25,696 nt of DNA from Spirochaetia bacterium (GCA_900769985.1 CAAGIS010000045.1:1-25696); one strand, 5' to 3'. Positions 14,693-23,251 are shown, counted from the stretch's first letter. Made by a program: numbers and translations. The notes: generated from the sequence alone by a model not told the origin.

Positions 14693-15991
14693 TTAGCGTT
14701 CAATTAATCCGCCGATTGCAGCACCCAATGTAATGTCATTTTCAACTGCAACGATTTCCCAGTAAAGACCACGCTGCTGTGTCAAAAGCTGTTCAAGATA
14801 TCCTTTGACGCGCTCAAACACCTTGTAAGTCTTATGATATGTTGAACCGTTACAAAGAATACATACAGGTTCAGAAGGACTTTTTCCTGCCCCACTCTGA
14901 ATTACACATGAAGTCAGAATTACAGCTGCATATCTTGCAGAACGTTCAACAATTGCATCTAAAAGACCAAATACAAAATCGTAATCATCAGCAGTTCCGC
15001 TTTCAGCAAGAATTGAACCAAGAGTTGTCGAACTGTCATAAGGTGAATGCAAGAAACTGTCAGCTTCAATTAAAGTAAGGGCGCTCAAAGCCAAAATTCT
15101 CTGTGCAACTTTTTCAGACAGATACCCTTCTTTTGCCGCAGTCTGCAATGCTGAATAAGAAACAGGACCAAGATAAGCTCCCGAACAGCCTTTTTCCATC
15201 AAGAAAGTTCCCGGTCGCGTAGTTTTTGAGTCAACATCTTTATCAAAATCAGACTGAATTACGCCGCAGAATTTACCAGATTCGCAAACTACAATCTGAG
15301 GTTTTTCAAAGTCCTTCAATTCCTTTACTGCCGGCTGAATATATGCCGCATTCATTCCCGTTCCAAGAATAAAGCCGATATAAGATGAATATTTTACGCC
15401 CGGCTTTTTAGATGCAGCGCCTGCAAGCAGAGCCGCAACAGTATCATTTAAAATTGCAATGCTTTTTGGACGGTTCCAGCCATGAGCTTCAAGTGCATCA
15501 CATAAAGATTTTCCAACTGGTTTTCCGACAACTTCCGGCGCTTTTACTTCTTTTGAAAAGCCTAAAAGAATTCCATCGCCGTCTTTTGTAATTTCAGTAG
15601 GATAAGAAAAGCAGAATCCGATTGAGTCTGCCTGATTTTTCAAATGTTCAAGATTCTCTGCAAATTGGTCAAAAAATTCTTTAAATGAAAGTTCTTTTTC
15701 AATGCCTGGCATTGAAGTCTTTTCAAGATTGCTGATTGAAGGAGTTCCATTTTCGTCAAAAGTAACGAGGCAAGACCTAAAATTCGTTCCGCCAGCATCA
15801 ATTACTATTACTTTTTTTCCGCATACGCTTTTAGCAGGAGGCGTAGCCCAAGTCCTAATCATATCCTCATCAGATTTTCTGCCGTTAATTCCGTTATTCA
15901 TGTCACAAAGCAAAGCATCTGCAAAAGAATTAAGGTCAATATGCTGTACAAAATTATGTCTTGAAAGAAAAGCACTTACATTCCGATTCAT
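14693..15991 (-). CDS. Hexokinase (eukaryotic-type fold)
   Basis: The 432-residue enzyme should phosphorylate glucose or other hexoses with ATP in the cytoplasm. It carries the phosphate-1 loop IDAGGTNFR (residues 64-72), a sugar-binding region with FCFSYPTE, the catalytic Asp183 in ILNDTVAALL and the phosphate-2 region GFILGTGMNAAY (207-218). The length and PTEIT segment suit the large eukaryotic-type hexokinase family that treponemes possess, rather than short bacterial ROK glucokinases. It has its own extended -10 promoter and CGGAG near the ATG. Its distance of 11 nt to flbB suggests that it is first in a transcript with the hook genes. Confidence 0.92.
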   Translation of the reverse strand: MNRNVSAFLSRHNFVQHIDLNSFADALLCDMNNGINGRKSDEDMIRTWATPPAKSVCGKKVIVIDAGGTNFRSCLVTFDENGTPSISNLEKTSMPGIEKELSFKEFFDQFAENLEHLKNQADSIGFCFSYPTEITKDGDGILLGFSKEVKAPEVVGKPVGKSLCDALEAHGWNRPKSIAILNDTVAALLAGAASKKPGVKYSSYIGFILGTGMNAAYIQPAVKELKDFEKPQIVVCESGKFCGVIQSDFDKDVDSKTTRPGTFLMEKGCSGAYLGPVSYSALQTAAKEGYLSEKVAQRILALSALTLIEADSFLHSPYDSSTTLGSILAESGTADDYDFVFGLLDAIVERSARYAAVILTSCVIQSGAGKSPSEPVCILCNGSTYHKTYKVFERVKGYLEQLLTQQRGLYWEIVAVENDITLGAAIGGLIER

Positions 15992-16025
15992 TCTGAAAAC
16001 TCCGTTTTATATTTAATAATTAAAT

Positions 16026-16034
16026 ATTATAGCA
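16026..16034 (-). promoter_or_regulatory. Extended -10 promoter of hexokinase
   Basis: The minus strand has TGCTATAAT (16034-16026), a full extended -10 box. The -35 region (TTTATT at 17 nt) is poor, as is common with extended -10 promoters. The leader is about 30 nt and contains the CGGAG ribosome binding site. Confidence 0.65.
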
Positions 16035-16101
16035 CAAAAATCCAAAGTAATAAAGTAGCACTTATAAATTTATCAACTTATAAATTCTCAAGGCGAATCA
16101 A

Positions 16102-16944
16102 TTATTGAAATTCAATGACAAAAACCTTTTCGCTTTTTAAATTTGCCATATCAAAAAGATTTGAACTTTCCGCAGGCTCAATTATAATTTCCTGCTCCGT
16201 AATTTCAACGCGTACTTCTTTTTGAAAAACAATGCAATAATAAACTCCGCACGGAGGCAGCACCTGATTTATTCTAGATTTTAAAAATGACATTCCGCCG
16301 CTTTTATTTTGAACTCCGCTTTCAAATTCAAGCTGAACTGAATAAGGCCGCTCAAGAAGTTCCTGCACCGTAGACAAAAAACGTTTTAAAACCATTGACC
16401 TTATGTACGAAGAACTGATTCTTTCATCTTCACCGGCTGCAATATGATAGTAAACAGGCTCGACAAAGTCATATTTGACACCGTTGCTTTCTGCAAAATA
16501 TTTTATTGAACTGACATCTGTAGAACCTTTATATCCGCAACGAAAATCTACACCCTCTGCAATATACTTCATATTGCATGAATCAACAAGCATCTGCAAA
16601 AACTCTACTCCGCGAATACTGGCAAATTCTTTCGTAAAATCAATAATAATTGCAAAATCGACTCCCATCGAGTCAAAAATCTTCAAGCGCTGGTCAAGTG
16701 TAGTCAAGTCTCCCTGATAATCGTCAGAATGTTTTAAGCTCGGTAAAGGCCGCAAAAACGAAACAACACCAGAAAGCAAATGCAAATCCCTGCATTTTTC
16801 TATAAGGGTTGTCAAAAGAAGTTTATGCCCTTTATGGATTCCGTCAAAACTTCCGATTGAAATCCCTGAACCGTTTTTAAAATACGGATGAGAATAATCT
16901 GATTCTAAAATTTTTTCAATTTCATTCCATGAAAATATTTTCAT
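16102..16944 (-). CDS. ribF: RibF-type FAD synthetase with degenerate riboflavin-kinase module
   Basis: RibF normally makes FMN from riboflavin and then FAD. The 280-residue product keeps the N-terminal FMN adenylyltransferase motifs: ISIGSFDGIHKGHKLLL (residues about 28-44), GVDFRCGYKGSTD and ISSSYIR. In the C-terminal kinase barrel the usual GRxLGFPTAN segment is replaced by SGGMSFLKSRIN. LPPCGVYYCIV is retained, but the part with the catalytic Glu and YG motif is not recognisable. The protein is also shorter than the common length of about 310. It may therefore only adenylylate FMN. It lies 23 nt after truB, in the usual truB-ribF order. No Shine-Dalgarno is seen; TGATATAAT ends 6 nt before the ATG. 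Confidence 0.9.
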   Translation of the reverse strand: MKIFSWNEIEKILESDYSHPYFKNGSGISIGSFDGIHKGHKLLLTTLIEKCRDLHLLSGVVSFLRPLPSLKHSDDYQGDLTTLDQRLKIFDSMGVDFAIIIDFTKEFASIRGVEFLQMLVDSCNMKYIAEGVDFRCGYKGSTDVSSIKYFAESNGVKYDFVEPVYYHIAAGEDERISSSYIRSMVLKRFLSTVQELLERPYSVQLEFESGVQNKSGGMSFLKSRINQVLPPCGVYYCIVFQKEVRVEITEQEIIIEPAESSNLFDMANLKSEKVFVIEFQ

Positions 16945-16950
16945 ATTTTT

Positions 16951-16959
16951 ATTATATCA
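16951..16959 (-). promoter_or_regulatory. Extended -10 box directly before ribF, predicted leaderless
   Basis: TGATATAAT lies on the minus strand at 16959-16951, followed by AAAAAT and the ATG at 16944. Transcription from it would start at the A of the start codon. The best -35 match is a weak TCCACA at 18 nt. The gene may also be read from the upstream operon. Confidence 0.5.
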
Positions 16960-16967
16960 TATTTTTT

Positions 16968-18071
16968 TTAATTTTGTGGAATTACATATTCATAACTGAT
17001 ACGATTTTTTTCAAAAGAAATTACGCCAAAAAAAATTCCGTCTTTAGAAAAAACTGAATATTTCTGATTTTCAGCAAACATTATGCATGGATTATGGTCA
17101 ACAGAATCTGCAGAAATAGTGGTGTCATGAATATTTTCAAACATCGCTTTTTTTAACGGTCGTCCGTTAATGAAATTCTGCTCGTTATCCTGCGTTATGC
17201 AAACTGGATAAAGTCCGCAAGTTTCTGCAACGACAGGTGTCATCGGCTGGATTTTCTGCTTTATTTTTTCCATCATTTTTTCAAGACTTTCTTTCGGCAC
17301 AGAAGAATTTAAATTTGAAATTACGCTTTCAATCGTAAAAACAGTTTTTTCTTCAAAAGATGCGGCATCTTTTAATTCAAAACAGCCGATTTTCGTGCGT
17401 AAAAGTCCGATAAGATATGCACGGCTGCCACAAAAAATTCCGATATCGCGCGCAAGAGAACGTATATAAGTCCCTTTGCTTACTTCAAACTTTATTCTTG
17501 CAAAATGAACTTTGCGGTCTTGATTTTCTTCAATTTTTTTTCCGTCATCTTTTTTTTCATCATCAAAAGAAAGCGTAGAGCCGTCATCAAATTTAATTTC
17601 AAGAATTTGCGATGAATAAATGCAAACAGGGCGTTTTTTAAGTTCAACAGTTTCACCTGAGCGCATGAGTGCACTTGCACGTTTTCCGTTTATACGAAGC
17701 GCGCTATAAGAAGGTGGCATCTGCTCGATTTTTCCGCTAAATTTTTGCATGGCACAGGTAAGATTTTTTAAAGACGGAAAAGAAGCCGTTTCAATGACTT
17801 TTCCTTCTGGGTCCAGCGTGTCAGTTTCCTTGCCAAATTCAATTACGGCTTCATACGTTTTGTCAAACGCAACTATATGAGAAGAAAGTCTTGTTAAATT
17901 CCCTGCGCAGACAACTAAAAGTCCTTGTGCAAAACTGTCCAGTGTTCCAGTATGACCAACTTTGGAAGTTCCGAGTGCTTTTTTTACGGCATAAAGAGAA
18001 GAAAAACTTGTCAATCCGGACTGTTTGTTTATTAAAACGATTCCAGAAACGCTGCTATTCGTCTTTGCCAT
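16968..18071 (-). CDS. truB: tRNA pseudouridine-55 synthase TruB
   Basis: TruB converts U55 to pseudouridine in the T loop of tRNAs. The 367-residue product has the N-terminal GIVLINKQSGLTS, the catalytic motif GHTGTLDSFAQGLL with Asp45, YEAVIEFGKETDT, the PPSYSALRINGKRA substrate loop and the KGTYIRSLARDIG segment. It is longer than the usual 300 or so residues. An acidic/Lys-rich insert (FDDEKKDDGKKIEENQDRK) interrupts the catalytic domain between two beta strands, and the C-terminal part is extended. Its ATG overlaps the rbfA stop by one base (TGATG), so translation is probably coupled. Confidence 0.95.
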   Translation of the reverse strand: MAKTNSSVSGIVLINKQSGLTSFSSLYAVKKALGTSKVGHTGTLDSFAQGLLVVCAGNLTRLSSHIVAFDKTYEAVIEFGKETDTLDPEGKVIETASFPSLKNLTCAMQKFSGKIEQMPPSYSALRINGKRASALMRSGETVELKKRPVCIYSSQILEIKFDDGSTLSFDDEKKDDGKKIEENQDRKVHFARIKFEVSKGTYIRSLARDIGIFCGSRAYLIGLLRTKIGCFELKDAASFEEKTVFTIESVISNLNSSVPKESLEKMMEKIKQKIQPMTPVVAETCGLYPVCITQDNEQNFINGRPLKKAMFENIHDTTISADSVDHNPCIMFAENQKYSVFSKDGIFFGVISFEKNRISYEYVIPQN

Positions 18072-18493
18072 CAGTTATTTTCGTCAAAGTTTTCGTTTTC
18101 TGATTTATAACCTGATTCCCTTGCTTTTTTTGCAACTTCGGCATCATGCAAAGCCAGTTCATCAAGTTTTTTTACCATATTAAAACCATCTTTCAGACTA
18201 GTATCTGCCACAAAAGTCAGCTTTGGAAACTGCCTGATGCGAAGTTTTTTTGCAATTGAACTCTGAATAAACCCTGCAGCACTTTGCAGTCCTGCAACGC
18301 CTTTTGCAAGCTGATTATCTGCCATAAAAGTCGAAACAAACACTTTTGCATAAGCAAGGTCAGAAACAACTTCGACTCTGTTTATCGTCAGAAACTGATT
18401 TACACGAGGATCTTTTATATCTCCACGGAGAATCAGATTTGCAATTTCTCCGCGTATCTGTTCTCCAAGCCTGATAAGTCGATATTCACCCAT
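18071..18493 (-). CDS. rbfA: Ribosome-binding factor A
   Basis: RbfA binds the 30S subunit and helps 16S rRNA maturation. The 140-residue product has the single KH-type fold of the family: RLGEQIRGEIANLI, then DPRVNQFLTINRVEVVSDLA, YAKVFVSTF, and the C-terminal LRIRQFPKLTFVADTSLKDG. After this core the tail (residues about 118-140) is charged and Asn/Glu-rich. The ATG overlaps the infB stop (TAATG) and its stop overlaps the truB ATG, so infB-rbfA-truB are tightly coupled. Confidence 0.95.
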   Translation of the reverse strand: MGEYRLIRLGEQIRGEIANLILRGDIKDPRVNQFLTINRVEVVSDLAYAKVFVSTFMADNQLAKGVAGLQSAAGFIQSSIAKKLRIRQFPKLTFVADTSLKDGFNMVKKLDELALHDAEVAKKARESGYKSENENFDENN

Positions 18494-21210
18494 TATTCAG
18501 CATCACCTGTTTCATTTTTTTTGCCGGCAGCTTCTTTTTCTTTTTCCTGTGCAATTGAATCGCCGAGTTTTCTTGCAACTTCTACAGTATCAATTACTTC
18601 AAGCGTATCGCCTACTTTGATATCCTGCCAGTCAACAAGACCGATACCGCATTCAAATCCTTTCTGAACTTCTTTTGCATCGTCTTTGAAGCGCTTGAGT
18701 GAAGCAATTTTACCATTAAAGATTACGATGCCGTCACGAATAAGGTTTACAGTACAAGTCTTCTTGACAGAACCTTCCGTAACATAACAGCCGGCGATAA
18801 CACCGATTTTAGGAACTTTGAACGTATCACGGATTTCAACCTGACCAATCACTTCTTCTTTTGTATCAGGACTGAGCATACCTTCCATAGCCTGCTGAAT
18901 TTCTTCAACACACTTGTAGATAATATTGTACTTGCGGATTTCTACGCTTTCCTGTTCTGCAAGAACTTTTGCCTTAGGAGTAGGACGTACATTAAATCCG
19001 ATGATGATTGCATTTGAGTCAGCAGCGGCAAGCGTAACGTCTGATTCGTTTATTGCACCGGCACTTGAATGGATTACATTCAGACGGATTTCTCGTGTCG
19101 TAAGTTTTTCAAGAGAAGTTTTAAGCGCTTCTGCAGAACCCTGCAAATCAGCCTTTATAATGACTTTAAGTTCCTTAACTTCGCTGTCAGCAATGTCACT
19201 GTAAAGAGATTCAAGAGTAGTTTTCTTAACGGCTTTTGCAGCTTCAAACCGCTTTAATTCCTGACGTTTTGAAGAAATTGCGCGTGCATCCTTTTCGCTT
19301 TCAGTTACCTGGAACGGATCGCCTGCATTAGGCATTTCTTCTATACCGAGAACTTCAACAGGAGTTGAAGGACCTGCTTCCTGAATGCGTTTTCCTTTAT
19401 CATCAAACATCGCACGTACACGACCAGAGTAAATTCCTGCAACAAACGGATCTCCCTGATGCAAAGTACCTTTCTGTACAACAACTGTAGAAACTACACC
19501 ACGTCCCTGATCTACGCGGCTTTCAAGAATTTTTCCTTCTGCACGGCAATCCCATGCGCTCTTTAATTCAAGCATTTCAGACTGAAGCAGAATTGCATCA
19601 AGAAGATCGTCAATACCTTCTTTCTTTAAAGCAGAAATATTAACGTACTGCGTATCGCCACCCCATTCTTCAGGAGTAAGTCCAAGTTCAGAAAGCTGAG
19701 TTTTTACGCGTTCAGGATTTGCTTCCGGTTTATCGATTTTGTTTACAGCAACAATAATCGGAACTTTTGCATCTTTTGCATGGTTTATTGCTTCAAGTGT
19801 CTGAGGCATTACACCGTCATCAGCGGCAACAACGAGAACTACGATATCCGTAATTTGAGCACCACGGGCACGCATCATCGTAAATGCTTCATGTCCCGGC
19901 GTATCAAGGAACGTAATAGAACCTTTGTCAGTATGCACTGAATAAGCACCAATTGCCTGAGTAATTCCGCCGGCCTCACCTTCTGCAACATGACTTTTTC
20001 TGATTGCATCGAGAGTCTTTGTCTTACCATGGTCAACATGTCCCATTACAGTTACAATCGGTGGACGAGGAATCATATTTTCGTCGCCTGCAGAATCTGA
20101 TTCAATCACAGTTTCGTCATACAGACTTACAAGATGAACTTCGCAGTTATATTCAGCAGCCAAAAGAGTTGCCGTATCAGAATCAATTGACTGGGTAATC
20201 GTAACCATCATTCCCATTGACATCAATTTTGCAATGATTTCAGAAGCTTTTAAGTTCATCTTTCTTGCAAGGTCTGAAACAGAAATTGATTCCATAATGT
20301 CAATTTTAGCAGGAACTGAACTTGCAGGAGTTTCAGTCTTCTTTTTTGTTTCAAAAAATTTTGACTCGTCAAAATCTTCTTTATCTTTTCGGCTATAAAC
20401 CTGTTTTTTGCCTTTAAACGATTTTTTTGCGGCAGTCTTATTTGTTGTAATGGCATCTGCCGGCGGAACAAAACTTCTGCCTGCACCACCGCGGTTTTGA
20501 CCTCCAAATCCACCGCCCTGCCCCATACGGCTCTGTCCGTTAAAACCAGACCTTCCGTCACGACCAAATCCGCCGCCCTGAGCACCAGATCGTCCCTGTC
20601 CGTTAAAGCCAGTCCTTCCGTCACGACCAAATCCGCCGCCTTGAGCACCTGTCCGGTTCTGTCCGTAAAAACCAGGTCTTCCATCACGACTAAATCCGCC
20701 ACCTTGTGAGCCTGCCCGGTTCTGTCCGTCTCGCTCGCGGTTTTGGTAACCCTGTCGTGCCTGCGCACCTGTAAAACCGCCATCGCGACGCTGATAACCA
20801 CCATGATTATCCCTGTTTCCGTAATTTGAGCGCTGAGAATGATCAGACAAATTGCCTGCTTTTACATTTGGGCGCGATGAATTGATTTCAAAACTTCCAG
20901 AGCGCCTGAAAGTTTTTTGACCTTGATTTTGAGTAGCGGAACGCTGTTCTGCAGGAGGTTTGCGTTCAGTTTTCTGCTGGTCTGCAGTCGCTGCCAAATC
21001 TGATGAAGGCTGAATTTTTTCAACCGGCTTGTCGTCTTCCTGAACTGCTTTTTTCTCAGGAACTGCAGGTTTCTTTTTTACGACAACAACTTTTTTCTTT
21101 TCGGTTTGAGCTGAAGTTTTCTGCGTTACCGCTGCAGAGCCGCCATTTGAACTGACTGCTGATTTTTTGTGCAAAACAACTGAAGGTTTTTTTTCTGTTT
21201 CATCTGCCAT
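18493..21210 (-). CDS. infB: Translation initiation factor IF-2
   Basis: IF-2 is the GTPase that brings initiator tRNA to the ribosome. The 905-residue protein has a long disordered N-terminus (1-300). The IF2 N domain follows (SVSDLARKMNLKASEIIAKLM), then the G domain with GHVDHGKT (390-397), DTPGHEAF and NKIDKP, then domains II-IV. Residues about 165-240 are a Gly/Arg-rich region made of 21-residue repeats (GAQGGGFGRDGRxGFNGQ). The first 100 residues are rich in Lys, Val and Pro. The ATG lies 23 nt after the nusA stop; the nearest GGGG is about 17 nt upstream, so the ribosome binding site is weak. Confidence 0.97.
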   Translation of the reverse strand: MADETEKKPSVVLHKKSAVSSNGGSAAVTQKTSAQTEKKKVVVVKKKPAVPEKKAVQEDDKPVEKIQPSSDLAATADQQKTERKPPAEQRSATQNQGQKTFRRSGSFEINSSRPNVKAGNLSDHSQRSNYGNRDNHGGYQRRDGGFTGAQARQGYQNRERDGQNRAGSQGGGFSRDGRPGFYGQNRTGAQGGGFGRDGRTGFNGQGRSGAQGGGFGRDGRSGFNGQSRMGQGGGFGGQNRGGAGRSFVPPADAITTNKTAAKKSFKGKKQVYSRKDKEDFDESKFFETKKKTETPASSVPAKIDIMESISVSDLARKMNLKASEIIAKLMSMGMMVTITQSIDSDTATLLAAEYNCEVHLVSLYDETVIESDSAGDENMIPRPPIVTVMGHVDHGKTKTLDAIRKSHVAEGEAGGITQAIGAYSVHTDKGSITFLDTPGHEAFTMMRARGAQITDIVVLVVAADDGVMPQTLEAINHAKDAKVPIIVAVNKIDKPEANPERVKTQLSELGLTPEEWGGDTQYVNISALKKEGIDDLLDAILLQSEMLELKSAWDCRAEGKILESRVDQGRGVVSTVVVQKGTLHQGDPFVAGIYSGRVRAMFDDKGKRIQEAGPSTPVEVLGIEEMPNAGDPFQVTESEKDARAISSKRQELKRFEAAKAVKKTTLESLYSDIADSEVKELKVIIKADLQGSAEALKTSLEKLTTREIRLNVIHSSAGAINESDVTLAAADSNAIIIGFNVRPTPKAKVLAEQESVEIRKYNIIYKCVEEIQQAMEGMLSPDTKEEVIGQVEIRDTFKVPKIGVIAGCYVTEGSVKKTCTVNLIRDGIVIFNGKIASLKRFKDDAKEVQKGFECGIGLVDWQDIKVGDTLEVIDTVEVARKLGDSIAQEKEKEAAGKKNETGDAE
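20533..20721 (-). repeat. 63-bp tandem repeat inside infB
   Basis: Three successive 63-bp units begin at 20533, 20596 and 20659 (each with CTGTCCGT), followed by a partial fourth at 20722. Each encodes 21 residues, so copy changes keep the frame. The units differ by scattered substitutions; the part encoding GGGFGRDGR is best conserved. Confidence 0.9.
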
Positions 21211-21232
21211 ATATTTCTATTAGACCCCTATC

Positions 21233-22699
21233 TTATTCATCCTCTGTAAATTCAAACTCAACACCGCACTTTGGACAATGTGTCATATCAAGTGTAATTT
21301 TAGCACCACATTCCGGGCAAAAATATTCATCTTCATCAGAACCTTCATTCTGAACATCTGCGCCAGCATCTTCAGCAGCAGATTTTTCTTCGCCTTCTTC
21401 AACGATTTCTACATTTTCAGAAATAATCGTATTAACAGCTTCAATATCGTTTTTTGAAAGTCCGTCAATACCGTCAAGAGTTCCCTCTTCATAAGCATCT
21501 ACAAACTGCTGAATATCAACAATGCCGTTTTCCTTTAAAATTTCAGCAGTACGTTCATCTATTCCCGGAAGAGAAACGATTTTATTGTCATCGTCAGAAT
21601 CTTCATCATCTTTAAACAGGTTCAAAGCAGCCTGACGGCTTACAACTTCGCTCAAATCCATGTCTGCAGCCTGTTCTTCTGTCTTGACGTCAATCGTCCA
21701 GTCACAAAGTTTGTTTGCAAGGCGGACATTCTGTCCCTGTTTTCCGATTGCAAGAGAAAACTGAGTATCAGGAACAATTGCAAGCGCCTGCTTTTTATCT
21801 GCATCAAGAATAATTACTTTTGAAACTTCCGCAGGGCTAAGAGCATTTTTTATAAACACAGTCGGATCACTGTCATATTTCAAAACATCGATTTTTTCGC
21901 CGAGCAGTTCCTGAATTACATTCTGAATTCTGTTTCCTTTTAGACCGACGCACGCACCGACAGGATCAACATCTTCACGATTAGCATAAACTGCAATTTT
22001 AGTTCTGTAACCTGCATCGCGCACGATTTTATAAATTTCAACAGTCTTATCATAAATCTCAGGAACTTCAAGTTCGACAATTGAACGTACAAATTCAGGA
22101 TCACTTCTTGAAAGAACAATCTGAATACCGCTTGAAGTCTTTTTTATGTCAACAATGAGGGCTTTAATGCGTTCATTCTTTTCGTATTTTTCTCTCGGCG
22201 ACTGGAATTTTGCTGGCAAAACACCTTCAACTTTTCCCAAATCAACGTAAATGTTTCCGTTTTTCTCACGCTGATAATAACCGATAATAATTTCGCCGAT
22301 TTTATCTTTGTATTCATTATACAGGTTGTCCTTAAAACTTTCGTTCAACCCCTGATGCGCAGTCTGTTTTCCTGTTGCAACGGCAGAACGTCCAAAAGTT
22401 TTAGGATCTTCCTGAATGTCAATTTCATCACCTACTTCACATTCCGGATTCAAGGCAACAGCTTCTTCAAGTTCAATTTCCGTAACAGGATCGTACACAC
22501 CGTCTACAACCTGTTTTCTTGAGTAAATTTTTACATCTGACAAATCGTCTTCAAAAACAACTATTGCGTTATCGGCAGTTCCATAAGTTCTTTTATATGC
22601 AGCTTTAAGCATATTTTCTATTGTAATTTTTACTGAATCTTCTGAAATGCCTTTTTCCTGCATTAACTGGCGGATTGCCTCGCCTATTTCTGATGCCAT
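21233..22699 (-). CDS. nusA: Transcription elongation/termination factor NusA with C-terminal zinc ribbon
   Basis: NusA binds RNA polymerase and modulates pausing, termination and antitermination. The 488-residue product has the N-terminal polymerase-binding domain, an S1 domain (IIIGYYQREKNGNIYVDLG), and two KH domains (DPVGACVGLKGNRIQNVIQE and AIGKQGQNVRLANKL). A helix-hairpin-helix segment (LPGIDERTAEILKENGIVD) follows, then an acidic linker. The last 27 residues contain CPECGAKI and CPKCGVEF, a four-cysteine zinc ribbon that standard NusA lacks. The gene sits between rimP and infB, the conserved bacterial order, 12 nt after rimP. Confidence 0.95.
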   Translation of the reverse strand: MASEIGEAIRQLMQEKGISEDSVKITIENMLKAAYKRTYGTADNAIVVFEDDLSDVKIYSRKQVVDGVYDPVTEIELEEAVALNPECEVGDEIDIQEDPKTFGRSAVATGKQTAHQGLNESFKDNLYNEYKDKIGEIIIGYYQREKNGNIYVDLGKVEGVLPAKFQSPREKYEKNERIKALIVDIKKTSSGIQIVLSRSDPEFVRSIVELEVPEIYDKTVEIYKIVRDAGYRTKIAVYANREDVDPVGACVGLKGNRIQNVIQELLGEKIDVLKYDSDPTVFIKNALSPAEVSKVIILDADKKQALAIVPDTQFSLAIGKQGQNVRLANKLCDWTIDVKTEEQAADMDLSEVVSRQAALNLFKDDEDSDDDNKIVSLPGIDERTAEILKENGIVDIQQFVDAYEEGTLDGIDGLSKNDIEAVNTIISENVEIVEEGEEKSAAEDAGADVQNEGSDEDEYFCPECGAKITLDMTHCPKCGVEFEFTEDE

Positions 22700-22711
22700 T
22701 TTTAAAATCTC

Positions 22712-23176
22712 CTATATGTGAATAAATTTAGCTTTTGCAATGTCTTCAAATTTTACAGTTTTAATTTCTTTTGTTTCCTGATTTTCAAGCGAAACAGACT
22801 TTGAATCAGCACTTTTTATTATGCCACAAACCCAGTCGCTTACAGTCTTGTCCCAGACGCGAACTTCCCTGCCCGCAAAGATTTCAAACTCTGCTGCATT
22901 TTTTATATTGCGGTCCATTCCAGGTGAAGTTACTTCCATAAATGTATCTTCTGTCTTTAGCAGTGCTTCAAGCCGCGGAAGAAGCGCTCGGTGAACTTTT
23001 GAACAGTCATCGATTCCTATATCTTTTGTAACGTCTTTAGAAGCAATAACTGCACTGATTTTTACAGTTGTCTTTGCTGGAATTATTTTTAAGTCGACAA
23101 GGATGTATCCAAGTCCGCTTACAAGCGGCTCACAGTCTGAATAATACTGAATAGATTTTAATGAAATATAATCCAA
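22712..23176 (-). CDS. rimP: Ribosome maturation factor RimP
   Basis: RimP helps assemble the 30S subunit. The 154-residue product shows the family pattern: GLGYILVDLKI near the N-terminus, DIGIDDCSKVHRALLPRLEAL, the conserved MEVTSPGMDRNIKNAAEFEIFAGREV core (here from EVTSPGMDR to GREVRV) and a small C-terminal barrel. The start codon is TTG at 23176, with AGGGG 6 nt upstream and no ATG nearby. It is the first gene of the rimP-nusA-infB operon and follows a terminator-like leader. Confidence 0.92.
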   Translation of the reverse strand: MDYISLKSIQYYSDCEPLVSGLGYILVDLKIIPAKTTVKISAVIASKDVTKDIGIDDCSKVHRALLPRLEALLKTEDTFMEVTSPGMDRNIKNAAEFEIFAGREVRVWDKTVSDWVCGIIKSADSKSVSLENQETKEIKTVKFEDIAKAKFIHI

Positions 23177-23193
23177 TGTTTTCCCCTAGATAC

Positions 23194-23218
23194 AAAAAAA
23201 GACCCGTTCCCACGAGTC
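23194..23218 (-). terminator. Terminator-like attenuator in the rimP operon leader
   Basis: A 7-bp stem (GACTCGT with ACGGGTC, one G-U) has a GGGA loop and is followed by exactly seven T residues on the minus strand. It lies about 30 nt after the predicted transcript start and about 6 nt before the rimP Shine-Dalgarno. No upstream gene needs it, because the array and promoter lie in between. It probably tunes expression of the operon that encodes NusA itself. Confidence 0.72.
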
Positions 23219-23251
23219 CATCTTAAAAGGTAATTAAAATGTACGTCTTTT

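Noticed and set aside
20256..20804. 182-codon minus-strand frame within infB
   Set aside because: It is an alternate-frame reading of the low-complexity repeat region of infB.
23244..23251. AAAAGAC as antiterminator partner of the rimP leader terminator (GTCTTTT)
   Set aside because: It lies between the -10 box and the predicted start, so most of it should not be in the transcript.
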